DNA of 59,792 nt. Origin: an uncultured Clostridia bacterium. GTDB lineage: Bacteria; Bacillota; Clostridia; TANB77; CAG-508. Both the position numbers and the translations under genes were made by a program. How positions within the stretch are numbered: the stretch's first letter is position 1; every line of letters starts with the position of its first letter. This document shows positions 9,522-18,480 of this stretch, one piece after another. Location: contig CANQWQ010000009.1 of assembly GCA_947627595.1 (NCBI GenBank), forward strand, positions 1-59,792, read 5' to 3'. Under the pieces are notes generated by a model. The model had not been told where the DNA came from. It saw nothing but the letters and a program-made list of their open reading frames with translations, and ran no database searches.

Positions 9522-9543
9522 GCCACCTCAACCAAATAAAAAG
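9522..9543 (+). repeat. attR-like copy of the tRNA-Pro 3' end
   Basis: GCCACCTCAACCAAATAAAA, then AG, matches positions 41-62 at 20 of 22 bases. It includes the CCA-coding end of tRNA-Pro but no tRNA body upstream. It marks the probable far end of the island. Confidence 0.6.
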
Positions 9544-9567
9544 AAGACTAGATTGGTCTTCTTTTTT
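9538..9567. terminator. Bidirectional terminator
   Basis: Hairpin AGAAGAC-TAGATTG-GTCTTCT flanked by A- and T-runs, lying between the island margin and the 3' end of the YfcE-type gene. Confidence 0.8.
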
Positions 9568-9574
9568 GTTTTAT

Positions 9575-10111
9575 TTAAAATTCACATTTACCTAAAATAT
9601 TTCCGTCTACATCTTTTAAAATCAAATTATTTTCATCTATTAAAATGTAACTATGTGTGCTATTAGCCTTAGGTAAAGAAAGTGATCCTGGGTTTGCAAA
9701 AATTAATTCATCTTTTTTCTCGATAAATCCTACATGAAAATGACCATAAATCATAACATCAAAATCTTCATAAGGAATATTATCCATGTTATATTTATGT
9801 CCATGAGTAAAATAGAAATTTTTTCCATTTATATTTGTTAAAATATTTTCTTCAAATTTAAATTCAGAAATCATTTCATCAACTTCTGCATCACAATTTC
9901 CTTTTACTACTAATAACTTTTCTTTCATTTCATTTAAAATTTCAGCGACCTTCATTGGTGCATATTCTTGAGTAAGGTCATTTCTAGGTCCATGATAATA
10001 AAGATCTCCAAGTAAAACTACTTTTTCTGGATTTTCTAAATTTACAATTTCTTTTAATCTTTCTGCATAATATGATGAACCATGTATATCTGAAGCTACA
10101 ACTACTTTCAT
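9575..10111 (-). CDS. yfcE: YfcE/MJ0936-type metallophosphoesterase
   Basis: 178 aa. The metal-binding motifs of the calcineurin-like YfcE family are complete and in order: SDIHGS (Asp8, His10), LGDLYYHG, KGNCD, THGH and YGHFH, followed by NPGSLSLP. The length is normal for the family. These enzymes hydrolyse phosphodiesters with Mn2+ in the cytoplasm; the natural substrate is usually unknown. It is the first chromosomal gene after the island and may share a transcript with the two unknown genes upstream (24-nt gap to the next). Confidence 0.9.
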   Translation of the reverse strand: MKVVVASDIHGSSYYAERLKEIVNLENPEKVVLLGDLYYHGPRNDLTQEYAPMKVAEILNEMKEKLLVVKGNCDAEVDEMISEFKFEENILTNINGKNFYFTHGHKYNMDNIPYEDFDVMIYGHFHVGFIEKKDELIFANPGSLSLPKANSTHSYILIDENNLILKDVDGNILGKCEF

Positions 10112-10135
10112 TTTTCTCTCCTTTATCAGTTAATT

Positions 10136-10675
10136 TTACAAACGCTCTGGCTTGTCTCTAAAGAATGATAAAATACTACGAACACCACTCTTCTCATATT
10201 TAATAGGATTAGTGGCTTCATCTATTGGACAATCATCATCTGATGTATCACTCGTTTTTAAAACAGAAACTGTATTTGAACCATTTATTAAATTCTTAAA
10301 ATCAGCAGAATTCATAACTTGCACATCATATTCTTTTAGTTTTTTAACTAAAGATGGATTCATATTTATATTTTCATTAGTAAATATAATTTTGCTATGT
10401 AAATGAAATTTTTGAGCAACATCATACATTGCTGAAATATCTAAATTAGAAAGAGGAATATTCCAATATTTTATAGCTAGTAAAAAATTCTCTCCTGCTT
10501 TATCACCTCTATAAAAAGTCATATTTGCTGAGGTATTTCCTATTTTTTCAACATTGCTAAAATACAATTTTAAAGTCTTTTCACTAAAACCAGTATTTGT
10601 TGAAGCTGATTTTTTAGCGACAACAATCATAATATAAAAAAATCCAATTACAAATAAAAATTCAAAAAACTCCAT
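10136..10675 (-). CDS. Membrane-anchored protein, paralogue of 38249-38854
   Basis: 179 aa with one N-terminal membrane helix (residues about 3-20) and a soluble alpha/beta domain: FYRGDKAGENFLLAIK, ISAMYDVAQKFHLHSKIIFT, then YDVQVMNSADF. The same pattern recurs in the 201-aa protein at 38249 (LYKGNRTGEDFIIAIK, TIADVAKKQHIYNKVIIT), and both share a C-terminal ATNPI motif. The beta-alpha-beta arrangement recalls the restriction-endonuclease-like (Mrr) fold, but I cannot see a confident catalytic set. The function is unknown. Confidence 0.65.
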   Translation of the reverse strand: MEFFEFLFVIGFFYIMIVVAKKSASTNTGFSEKTLKLYFSNVEKIGNTSANMTFYRGDKAGENFLLAIKYWNIPLSNLDISAMYDVAQKFHLHSKIIFTNENINMNPSLVKKLKEYDVQVMNSADFKNLINGSNTVSVLKTSDTSDDDCPIDEATNPIKYEKSGVRSILSFFRDKPERL

Positions 10676-10689
10676 AATAATATCTCCTT

Positions 10690-11469
10690 TTATTCATCAT
10701 CTTTATCCGGAAATTGTATATATTGTTTTGTCTTCATTTTGTCAAACAATTCTAAAATTTGCTTTATCTTTGAAATTCTAGCATCACGGCCTTCAATAGA
10801 AGTTTTTACTAAACCTTCAGCACTTTCTTTAATCTCACCGCAAGGAATATTGTGTCTTTTATGAAGGTTTTGAACTTCATTAGGCGCTAATCTTAATAAT
10901 TCCAAATATCTTCTAAACTCTGATAACATGAACTTATCTTCTATCATACATGCTTTTGAAAAATCTTCTGAATCTATAAGTTCTGATATTTTATCTTTTC
11001 TCTCTAAAGCTAAATCAGAGACTCGTTTTTGATAATCTGTTGTATGTTGTCTAACAATAAGTTGTCTTAATTTTCTTTGTTGTTTCATATAGATTTGATA
11101 ATCTTCTTCTGGAATTTTCTTATCTATATCTTGGCAAAACTCTGGATAAACATCTCTAATCATTCTAAACAATTCTCTTCTGGATTTAGCCTGTTTTACA
11201 AGCTTTTTATAAATTTTTTCATTTCTAACGTGATATTTTTGAACAAAAGCCTTGTCTTCTTCATATTCACTTTCTTCTACTTCTCTTAATTTCCCTGGTT
11301 TGTGGGATATAATTGGATTAGACAAAACAATTGAATCCTCAAGAGTAGAAGCAACAAAACCCATGTCAAAGAAATGCAAAATCATTTCATTTTGCACATT
11401 TATAATTTGATTTGATGTTGATAAAAAAGGATTCAAAGATGTAATTCTGTCATAATCTTCTATACTCAT
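10690..11469 (-). CDS. Hypothetical helical protein (259 aa)
   Basis: The start at 11469 (MSIEDYDRIT) is chosen because GAAAGGTAATTTT precedes it; an ATG five codons earlier has no ribosome binding site. The protein is highly charged and helical, with a basic middle (KKLVKQAKSRRELFRMIR, KQQRKLRQLIVRQ), no signal peptide and no membrane helix. It ends 15 nt before the membrane-anchored gene at 10675, so the two are likely co-transcribed with yfcE. No family recognised. It may act as a cytoplasmic partner of the downstream membrane protein, but that is inference from position. Confidence 0.55.
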   Translation of the reverse strand: MSIEDYDRITSLNPFLSTSNQIINVQNEMILHFFDMGFVASTLEDSIVLSNPIISHKPGKLREVEESEYEEDKAFVQKYHVRNEKIYKKLVKQAKSRRELFRMIRDVYPEFCQDIDKKIPEEDYQIYMKQQRKLRQLIVRQHTTDYQKRVSDLALERKDKISELIDSEDFSKACMIEDKFMLSEFRRYLELLRLAPNEVQNLHKRHNIPCGEIKESAEGLVKTSIEGRDARISKIKQILELFDKMKTKQYIQFPDKDDE

Positions 11470-11549
11470 AAAATTACCTTTCATTAGTCAAATTAATCTT
11501 AAAGATATTATCATTTTACAACAATTAACTTTATAAATCAATATCAATT

Positions 11550-12362
11550 TTATTTAATTTTCTTTGCAACAACAGCTAATCTTCCATCTTTTGTATAAAA
11601 ATCACAAGTAGACAAAGTCATTAATTGTTCCCCAAATTCGGCTGAAATCCCAGTATTATATAAACTTATCTTTTTGCAATTTGAGATATATTCATCAAAT
11701 TCTTCTTTAGTATTAGCATTTATAAAATAATAATATCTAAAAACATTTTTGTCAGATTCATAGTAAACTTTTGACTTAAACACGCTTAAAACCTGAAACT
11801 CACTATCTTCATTTTGAGTTGTAAATCTTATAATTTTATGTGAACTATAAAAGTTTTCATCTTTATAATTTAAAAGCCCACAGAACATTTCATTTGTTCC
11901 CCTGTTGTTATGCCCATAAATAAGCAAATTTGAACTTGGAATGTTCCAATCATAATCTTTATCTAAAAATAATGACCCTTCACTTGAATATTGCTTTTTA
12001 TAATTATGCGTCATATAAAAGCTATTATCTTTTCCTTGCAAAACCGGATAACTTATATTAGTATCAGGGATTTCAAGCCATCCAATTATATCTGAATTCT
12101 CATTTTGCAAAGCTTCAAGTTTAATCATTCTTTCAGTTTTTTCAATAGTTAGAGTTTCTGAATCTTCTTGATTTTCAGTATCTTTATTTCCTTCTTGTAA
12201 GCTATTATCAATAATTTCAGTAGACATGTATCTCTTAAGTTCTAGGTTTTCTTTAAAATCTCTAAGTCTTAGTTCTCTTAAATAAATATATGTTACTCCA
12301 CAAATTAAAAATATAAAAATTAAAAGTATTAAAGTTAAAAATTGATAAATTCTCTTTGACAT
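11550..12362 (-). CDS. srtB: Class B sortase
   Basis: 270 aa from the ATG at 12362, after AGAGGTGAAT. One N-terminal membrane anchor (residues about 8-28), then the sortase B core: WLEIPDTNISYPVLQ, YGHNN with catalytic His151, LSTCDF with catalytic Cys253 and GRLAVVAKK with the active-site Arg. It cleaves and transpeptidates a cell-wall sorting signal on the outer face of the membrane. The neighbouring upstream gene encodes a protein with a TPKTG signal, the probable substrate. Confidence 0.9.
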   Translation of the reverse strand: MSKRIYQFLTLILLIFIFLICGVTYIYLRELRLRDFKENLELKRYMSTEIIDNSLQEGNKDTENQEDSETLTIEKTERMIKLEALQNENSDIIGWLEIPDTNISYPVLQGKDNSFYMTHNYKKQYSSEGSLFLDKDYDWNIPSSNLLIYGHNNRGTNEMFCGLLNYKDENFYSSHKIIRFTTQNEDSEFQVLSVFKSKVYYESDKNVFRYYYFINANTKEEFDEYISNCKKISLYNTGISAEFGEQLMTLSTCDFYTKDGRLAVVAKKIK

Positions 12363-12380
12363 ATTCACCTCTTAAAAACA

Positions 12381-12409
12381 AATAGAGCAAAAATTAATTT
12401 TGCTCTATT
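12381..12409 (-). terminator. Terminator/attenuator between substrate and sortase genes
   Basis: Hairpin AATAGAGCAAAA / TTTTGCTCTATT, followed on the minus strand by a T-rich run. It probably lowers sortase expression relative to its more abundant substrate. Confidence 0.75.
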
Positions 12410-12414
12410 CTTAA

Positions 12415-13386
12415 TTATTTACTATATTTTTTTATTATAACTGCTGTAACTAATGAAATCATTGCCATTCCTGAAAAGATTAATTCAAAGTTTATTGAAC
12501 CTGTTTTTGGTGTAGTATCTTTCTTGGTTGGTTGTTCAGTTGGAGTTTCTGCTGGAGTATCTGTAGGTGGAGTATTTTGATTTACATCACCTGAATTTTC
12601 TTTTGCAAATCTTACTTCTAATTCTAAATCTTCTGTAACTGCTTGTTTTAATTCAAATACTTTTTGAGCTTTCACATCAAATAATCCTACATACACATAT
12701 CCTTCTTTAGGTTTTAATAAATTGTTTAACTTTTCAGCTTCTTGTTCTGTTAATCCACCTTTATCTTTATCTGTTGTTAAATTCTTTCCTTTTTCAATTG
12801 TAAATATTGTATCTCCAACCTTTACTGTTACCATTTTATCAGGATCTTTTGTTAATTTTACTCCTTCAGGATCTACCTTTATAATAACTGTTAAATCTAC
12901 TGTTTCTTTATTATCCCAGTGGAATTTATAAGTTCCAAGTGTAAATTCTTCTGTTTTTCCATTTAATCTATTTTCATCTATTCCTAACCAATAGCTACAT
13001 ACATTTTCAGCTTCATCATCTGCATTAAATGCTTTTGAATCTGTTGCTCCAAAGACATTTGTAAAATCTCTTGTTACTTTACTTGGAGTTACACTTTCTG
13101 GTAAAGTAAGCTTAAATCCAAGCCACCAACCATTTCCAGGTCTTGTAACACCTTCTTGATAAGTTGGTTCGTCTTTTGAATACCATTTTAAATCATTTAT
13201 TTCTTCAGCTGTAAATGTAATTGTAACTTGTTTTTGATCATCATTTTTAGTTATTGTTCCCCCTGTTAATGTATCAACTTTAGCTTCATTAACTTGAACT
13301 TGCTCTGCATTTACTGGTACAGGCATAAAAATAGACAATACGAATAAAACAGCTATAAATGTTGTAAATAAGATCTTCTTATTCAT
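12415..13386 (-). CDS. Cell-wall-anchored surface protein (TPKTG sorting signal)
   Basis: 323 aa with an N-terminal signal peptide (MNKKILFTTFIAVLF, cleavage near VNA-EQ) and a beta-rich ectodomain. A Thr/Pro-rich wall-spanning linker (TPPTDTPAETPTEQPTKKDT) precedes TPKTG at residues 292-296, a hydrophobic helix and the charged tail KKYSK. This is a complete sorting signal of the PKTG type seen with class B sortases of Clostridia. The sortase gene follows directly. Start supported by GGAAGGAGAAAACT. The ligand or role of the ectodomain is unknown. Confidence 0.85.
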   Translation of the reverse strand: MNKKILFTTFIAVLFVLSIFMPVPVNAEQVQVNEAKVDTLTGGTITKNDDQKQVTITFTAEEINDLKWYSKDEPTYQEGVTRPGNGWWLGFKLTLPESVTPSKVTRDFTNVFGATDSKAFNADDEAENVCSYWLGIDENRLNGKTEEFTLGTYKFHWDNKETVDLTVIIKVDPEGVKLTKDPDKMVTVKVGDTIFTIEKGKNLTTDKDKGGLTEQEAEKLNNLLKPKEGYVYVGLFDVKAQKVFELKQAVTEDLELEVRFAKENSGDVNQNTPPTDTPAETPTEQPTKKDTTPKTGSINFELIFSGMAMISLVTAVIIKKYSK

Positions 13387-13483
13387 AGTTTTCTCCTTCC
13401 ATAATCAATTAATCAACATTTAAGTTAACTATTCATATTGTCAGTATTTTTTATTTAATTATTCTTGTATTTAATTCCAAAAA

Positions 13484-14875
13484 TTATGATATATTCAAAA
13501 ACATAATTATTGAAAGAATTGAAAATAGGCTTAAAGTAACTCTATTAATGTTCAACAATATCTTATTGTTATCTGATGCAATTCCAGTAATTACAGCAAA
13601 AGCAATAAGTGTTGGAATTATATATCTAAAATTCATTGAAAATGTAAATGGGAATTTAAAGCAAAAGATGACATATGAAATTGCTTCAATTACTAATAAT
13701 CCTAAGAAAAACAACAACCAATGATTATCTATTTTCTTATAATTTTTTATTACATAAATTAAATTTACTACAAATAAAACCGTTATAAAAATTGATAAAT
13801 AGAAAAGAATATGAATAACAACATCTAAAAGTTTTCCTTGTTCACATTCAATAGTTTCATCAACAATCATAGTTTTTATAGTTGTGAAAAGAATATTATA
13901 ATCTTGCTCATCACCTGTCATTGTAATATTTACATTTTTTAAATTACTTGGCAAGTTTAAAGTAACTAACCTTTCAAAAGCATTAAATCTTGACGTATTC
14001 GCATCATGAGTCATTTCAACTGATTGAACATATCCAAGTGGCATATCATATTTTATAAGATTTTTTATTGGAAACCAAAGTCCAATCGGTAAAGCAATTA
14101 TTGCAAAAATAGAAAAATATAAAATATATTTTTTAATTTCGGAACGATTTTTTATTATTTTAACCAAAAATGCAATTCCTATAAGTATAGCAATTAGAGC
14201 AGTATCAATCTTTGTCATTATTGCTAATGAAATTGAAAGAGCTATCATTATCAAATCTTTTAATGAATCAGTTTCATACCATTTCATTGTGTAATAAATC
14301 GCAATTGTAGATAAAGCTACGGCTAAAGTTCCATTTCCTATACTACCTGATAAAATTATCATTATCGGTGTTAAGCAAACAAAACTTAAAACATATATAA
14401 GTGATTTTTCGATTTTCATTTTCTTTAAAATTTTATAAACAAAGATATTAAAAACTGTAACATAAATAGCTGTTAAAATTTGAAGATTTTCTAAACAAGT
14501 CTCTATAGCAACTTTAAAACAACTCTGAATCCCAATAAATAGTGCTGAAATTATATAAAACAAAGGTGGATTATAAAAGCACCAATAGTCCATTGGATTC
14601 ATTGTTGGTAATTTTCCATTATAATATATATAACCTATATATCCAAAATGACCACCATTTAGATAATCTGAAAAACTTCTTCCATCATGCTGTCTAAGAT
14701 AAAATGGCGTATATGAAATATAAATTAACTGAATATTTGCTGTCAAGAAAAGCATTAAAAATGCCATAACAGATGATTTACTAGGTTTTTTAAATTTTAA
14801 AACAATCATAAAAATTATTATAGTAATTATATCAACTATTATCATGAATTTATTTTGCATTATTGCATCTACCAT
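13484..14875 (-). CDS. Polytopic GT-C-type glycosyltransferase (PMT/GT39-like)
   Basis: 463 aa with roughly ten to twelve predicted membrane helices. The first extracytoplasmic loop has an acidic QHDGRSF and the stretch NGGHFGYIGYIYYNGKLP followed by FYNPPLFYII. This is the loop organisation of GT-C enzymes, which transfer sugars from polyprenyl-phosphate donors at the outer membrane face. Likely role: glycosylation of a surface polymer or protein. It lies 98 nt upstream of the sortase substrate on the same strand, so a surface-modification unit is possible. The precise donor and acceptor are unknown. Confidence 0.7.
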   Translation of the reverse strand: MVDAIMQNKFMIIVDIITIIIFMIVLKFKKPSKSSVMAFLMLFLTANIQLIYISYTPFYLRQHDGRSFSDYLNGGHFGYIGYIYYNGKLPTMNPMDYWCFYNPPLFYIISALFIGIQSCFKVAIETCLENLQILTAIYVTVFNIFVYKILKKMKIEKSLIYVLSFVCLTPIMIILSGSIGNGTLAVALSTIAIYYTMKWYETDSLKDLIMIALSISLAIMTKIDTALIAILIGIAFLVKIIKNRSEIKKYILYFSIFAIIALPIGLWFPIKNLIKYDMPLGYVQSVEMTHDANTSRFNAFERLVTLNLPSNLKNVNITMTGDEQDYNILFTTIKTMIVDETIECEQGKLLDVVIHILFYLSIFITVLFVVNLIYVIKNYKKIDNHWLLFFLGLLVIEAISYVIFCFKFPFTFSMNFRYIIPTLIAFAVITGIASDNNKILLNINRVTLSLFSILSIIMFLNIS

Positions 14876-14889
14876 ATTTTTCTCCTTAT

Positions 14890-14922
14890 GAGAAATGGGG
14901 ACTGTCCCTTTTTCCCATTTTT
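14890..14922. repeat. GGGAC-GTCCC hairpin repeat, copy A
   Basis: AAATGGGGACTGTCCCTTTT followed by TCCCATTT. It is an inverted, slightly shorter copy of the element at 16331-16366; together they bracket the nagZ-like gene. Similar GGGGACNGTCCC hairpins are common dispersed REP-like elements in Clostridia. Confidence 0.65.
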
Positions 14923-15066
14923 CAATTTCAACAAAATTATATATCTAATAGCCGGAAAAAACAACCAAATTTTAATTTTTAAAAACACTTGAAAATCTCA
15001 GAATATATTATAAAATAATATTAGATATTATTTTATAAATATTCATTTTTAAGTTAGGAGATTATT

Positions 15067-16321
15067 ATGAATTTCAAAAAAATTTTTATATTATTACTAG
15101 TTTTTTTAGTTATAGTTTTTGTGGGATATGCATTTTTAAAACCAGCTAAAACAGAGCAAACATCATCTAATTCTGTTCCAAGCCCATTTTCCAACTCTGT
15201 TTCAAAAGTTGATAATCAAGTTATAGATTCAGAAAATGAAACTACTAACACAATTCAAAATTCTCAAGATAAACCAGATACTTCAAACTTAACACCAGCA
15301 GAAAAAAAACTTTCAGAAATGACTTTAGATCAAAAAATTGGACAATTGTTTATAGTTCGTCCAGATTCATTAAATTCTACAACTACGATTGGTTCAAATA
15401 CTCGGAAATCTTTTAAGTCAATATCCTGTTGGAGGAATTGCTTTATTTAAACAAAATATAACTTCACCTGAACAACTTTCAAAATTAACATCTGATTTTC
15501 AAAGTTTATCATCAACTCCACTATTTATTGGAATTGATGAAGAAGGTGGAACTGTTGCAAGAATAGCAAATTCAACTGGTTTCAATGTTACAAAATTTGA
15601 TAATATGGGAACAATTGGAGCAACTGGCAATACAAATAATGCATATAATGTTGGAAAAACAATTGGTACATATTTAAAACAATATGGTATAAATTTAGAC
15701 TTTGCCCCAGTTAGCGATACAAACACAAATCCAAATAATCCTGTAATTGGAAAAAGAGCTTTTGGAAGTGATCCAGCTTTAGTATCAAAAATGGTTAGTT
15801 CTGCAATTTCAGGTTTTCACGAATCAGGAATAATGACTTCTATAAAACATTTTCCTGGTCACGGAGACACAACAGGTGATACACATAAAGGAACCGTTTC
15901 TGTTTATAAAACTTGGGAAGAAATGGTAAATTGCGAAATCATTCCATTTAAAGAAAATTTAAATAATACTGATATGGTAATGATTGCTCATATTTCAACT
16001 CCTAACGCTACATCTGATGGACTTCCAAGCACATTATCTTCTGAAATGGTAAACGGAAAATTAAGAGGCGAACTTGGATATAATGGAGTTGTTATCACTG
16101 ATTCATTTGAAATGGAAGCTATTTCAAATAATTATGAAGAATCAGACGCAGTTGTAAAATCAATAGGTGCTGGTGTTGATATAATTTTAATGCCACTTGA
16201 TTTTACAAAAGCTTTTAACACTGTAAAAACTGCAGTTGAAAATGGAACAATCTCAGAAGAACGAATAAACGAGAGTGTTTTAAGAATCTTGAATCTAAAA
16301 GAAAAATATAATTTATTATAA
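15067..16321 (+). CDS. nagZ: Beta-N-acetylhexosaminidase (GH3, NagZ-like) with +1 frameshift at CGG
   Basis: The restored product is 417 aa. It has an N-terminal membrane anchor, a Ser/Asn-rich linker, then the GH3 domain: KKLSEMTLDQKIGQLF, IGIDEEGGTVARI, the NagZ signature KHFPGHGDTTGDTHKG and the nucleophile region ITDSFEMEAI. It removes N-acetylglucosamine-type residues from cell-wall material outside the membrane. The frame is broken at 15403-15405: ACT-CGG-AAA in frame 0, whereas skipping the C reads GGA-AAT-CTT and continues GNLLSQYPVGGIALF to the stop. Frame 0 would end 15 codons later, losing the whole catalytic domain. Start supported by the TTAGGAGATTATT ribosome binding site. Confidence 0.85.
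15403..15406 (+). other. +1 frameshift site CGGA (nagZ-like gene)
   Basis: Context ACT-CGG-A-AAT. Frame 0 meets CGG; dropping the C gives GGA (Gly) and the downstream GH3 frame. Confidence 0.7.
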
Positions 16322-16330
16322 AAAAATATA

Positions 16331-16366
16331 AATGGGAAAAAGGGACTGTCCCCTTTTCCCATTTTT
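16331..16366. repeat. GGGAC-GTCCC hairpin repeat, copy B (also a terminator)
   Basis: AAATGGGAAAAAGGGACTGT then CCCCTTTTCCCATTT forms a nested palindrome with a T-run. It lies between convergent nagZ-like and permease genes and probably terminates both. It is an inverted copy of 14890-14922. Confidence 0.7.
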
Positions 16367-16382
16367 TTCTATGTAGGGAGAG

Positions 16383-18480
16383 TTAATTTTCTTCTTTAAT
16401 TATACTTTTACTTCCATAATATGTTGCTAGGAAATATGAGCCATATATTACTCCAATAATTATTACTGTTGCTATAACAGAAGGCAACAAATCATTTTTT
16501 GATGCTAATCCTGACATTATTGTTATTGCAAATTGAATTCCAAAAATGGAATGTATAATTGCTAAAACAAGTGGAATACCAAAGAAAATTCCTATCTGTC
16601 TAAATAATGCTTTATTAATCATTTTTTCGTCGCAACCAATTTTTCTTAGTATAGTATATCTTTGCTTATTATCACTGCTTTCAGTTAATTGCTTTAGTGC
16701 TAAAATAGCTGAACTTGCAATTAAAAATATAATTCCTAAATAAATCGCTATAAATACAACTATTGTTGCAACTCCAATGCTTGCTTCCATTAAGCTAATC
16801 TTTGTAAACCCATCTATTTCTATCCCTTTATCATTTAATGATTTTACAAGATCTGAAGAATTTGCACTACCTGTAAATAGTTCTTCAATTTCTTGTTTTT
16901 CTTCATCTGTTTCTGCATTATAATTTGCAGCTAGTAAATACATTTCTTTCATTTCATCTGTCAAAGGACAACTATCTGGAACTAATATAATTCCAGTATT
17001 TGTATGACTTGTTGACATTGTAATAAATCCTTCTTGACACTCATTATACTTTGATTTGTATTCTTTCCCTGCAATAGTTAAAGGATAGTGTCCTTTTGCT
17101 AATACTCTATTTCTTAGCTCTGTTTGACTATCAAAATCACAAAGAATAATATATTCATCTTCTTTTAGTTTATATTCCTTTATTCCATACAGTTTTGCTA
17201 TTTTATTATAATCAGATATTTTTACGATTTCTTCAGCTGTTTCATATACTAAACCTGGATATTCCTTTTTAATTTCATTATATTTATCTCCAAAAAAAGT
17301 TTTCCAAGTTAAATCATTTGTAGCATAAACTTCTATTTCAACAATATCTTTTAATACATTCATATCTAAATTGTTATTTATTAATGTTTCATAAATAGAA
17401 TGTTTTGAATCTTCTCTTTGCGCTTCTGTGGTTGTATGTTTTATTCCATATCTAGTATAACTTTCTGGCAAGTTTGCAGTTTTATATAAATTCAAATCAA
17501 CTGGTGTCATTTCAACCAAATCATTTTGCATAGTATTTCTTAATGCCAAACTAGATGATAAAATGCTAATTGTCATAAATAACATAAGACAAATCACACT
17601 CATTGAAATAACTGTTGTATTGATCTTATTATTTATTTGTCTTAAAACAAACATATTTGTATCTTTCAAGTAAATTTTTCTAATCATTTGAACAATTTGC
17701 AAAATGAAGCCTGACAACGACCAGAAAATTAAAACAGTTCCAGCAATTCCCATAAGAATAGGTGGCAGCATCTTTTCTGCTGTATTCATTGAGTGTACGT
17801 CACCTGTTACTTTCCAGTAAGCATATCCAAGAATACAACTGCCAAATGCAAAAACTAAAACAGCCAAAAATGGATTTTTAAATCTAACTTTTTCGTTTTT
17901 CTTATTTGCATTTAATAAATTTATAAGCTTATATCTTGAAACTGTTATTGTATTAAAAAACATAACAGCTAAATACATTATCGCAAAATAGATACAAGTC
18001 TTAATACAAGCGAACTTCGAAAACACAAATTGAAATTTAGTCATATCTGCTTCAAACATTTTTGCAACAATCACAGACATAAACTGTGACAAAAATATTC
18101 CAATTACTAAGCCAACGGCAAGAGAAACGATTCCAACAAATATTGTTTCTAATAAAAGAATTTTTGAAATTTGTCTTTTTCCCATTCCGAAGTGTCATGT
18201 AAATTCCAAATTCTTTTTTTCTTCGATTAATCAAGAAATTATTTGCATATACAATTAGCAGTCCTAATACTACTGCTACAAAAACTGAGACAAACCCAAG
18301 CATACCTAACATTAGTTTTATAATTTCTCTTGTAGACTGAGAAACCTCTAACATAGCCTCTTGACTGTCTAAAGAGTTAAACATATAAAAAATTGCAACA
18401 CCTAAAACTAAAGTCAAAAAATATATCATATAATCTTTTAGACTTTTTTTCATGTTTTTAAATGATAGCTTAAATAACAT
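16383..18480 (-). CDS. BceB-like ABC transporter permease (FtsX family) with +1 frameshift at CGG
   Basis: The restored product is 698 aa. The start MLFKLSFKNMKKSLKDYMIY, the early FGIYMTLGMGKRQISKILLLE motif, a large extracellular domain between helices and the terminal FtsX block are those of BceB-type permeases of peptide-antibiotic resistance. The break is at codon 98: CTT-CGG-AAT in frame 0. Skipping C reads GGA-ATG-GGA, giving the conserved LGMGKR. Frame 0 would stop 44 codons later. The gene overlaps the ATPase gene by 11 nt and forms a resistance module with it and the upstream kinase and regulator. Confidence 0.85.
18186..18189 (-). other. +1 frameshift site CGGA (BceB-like gene)
   Basis: Minus-strand context CTT-CGG-A-ATG at codon 98. 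Skipping the C gives GGA (Gly) of the conserved LGMGKR motif. CUU is a classical +1 slip codon, as in prfB. Confidence 0.75.

Larger units (their letters stand above)
54..9543. mobile_element. Defence island at tRNA-Pro, no visible integrase
   Basis: The segment lies between two copies of the tRNA-Pro 3' end. It holds only defence or unknown genes: AbiL-like pair, restriction-modification gene, zinc/helical unknown, AbiE pair and several small ORFs. Nearly all are on the minus strand. I see no integrase, recombinase or relaxase, so the element is either a decayed island or one mobilised in trans. Boundaries are inferred from the repeats only. Confidence 0.5.
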
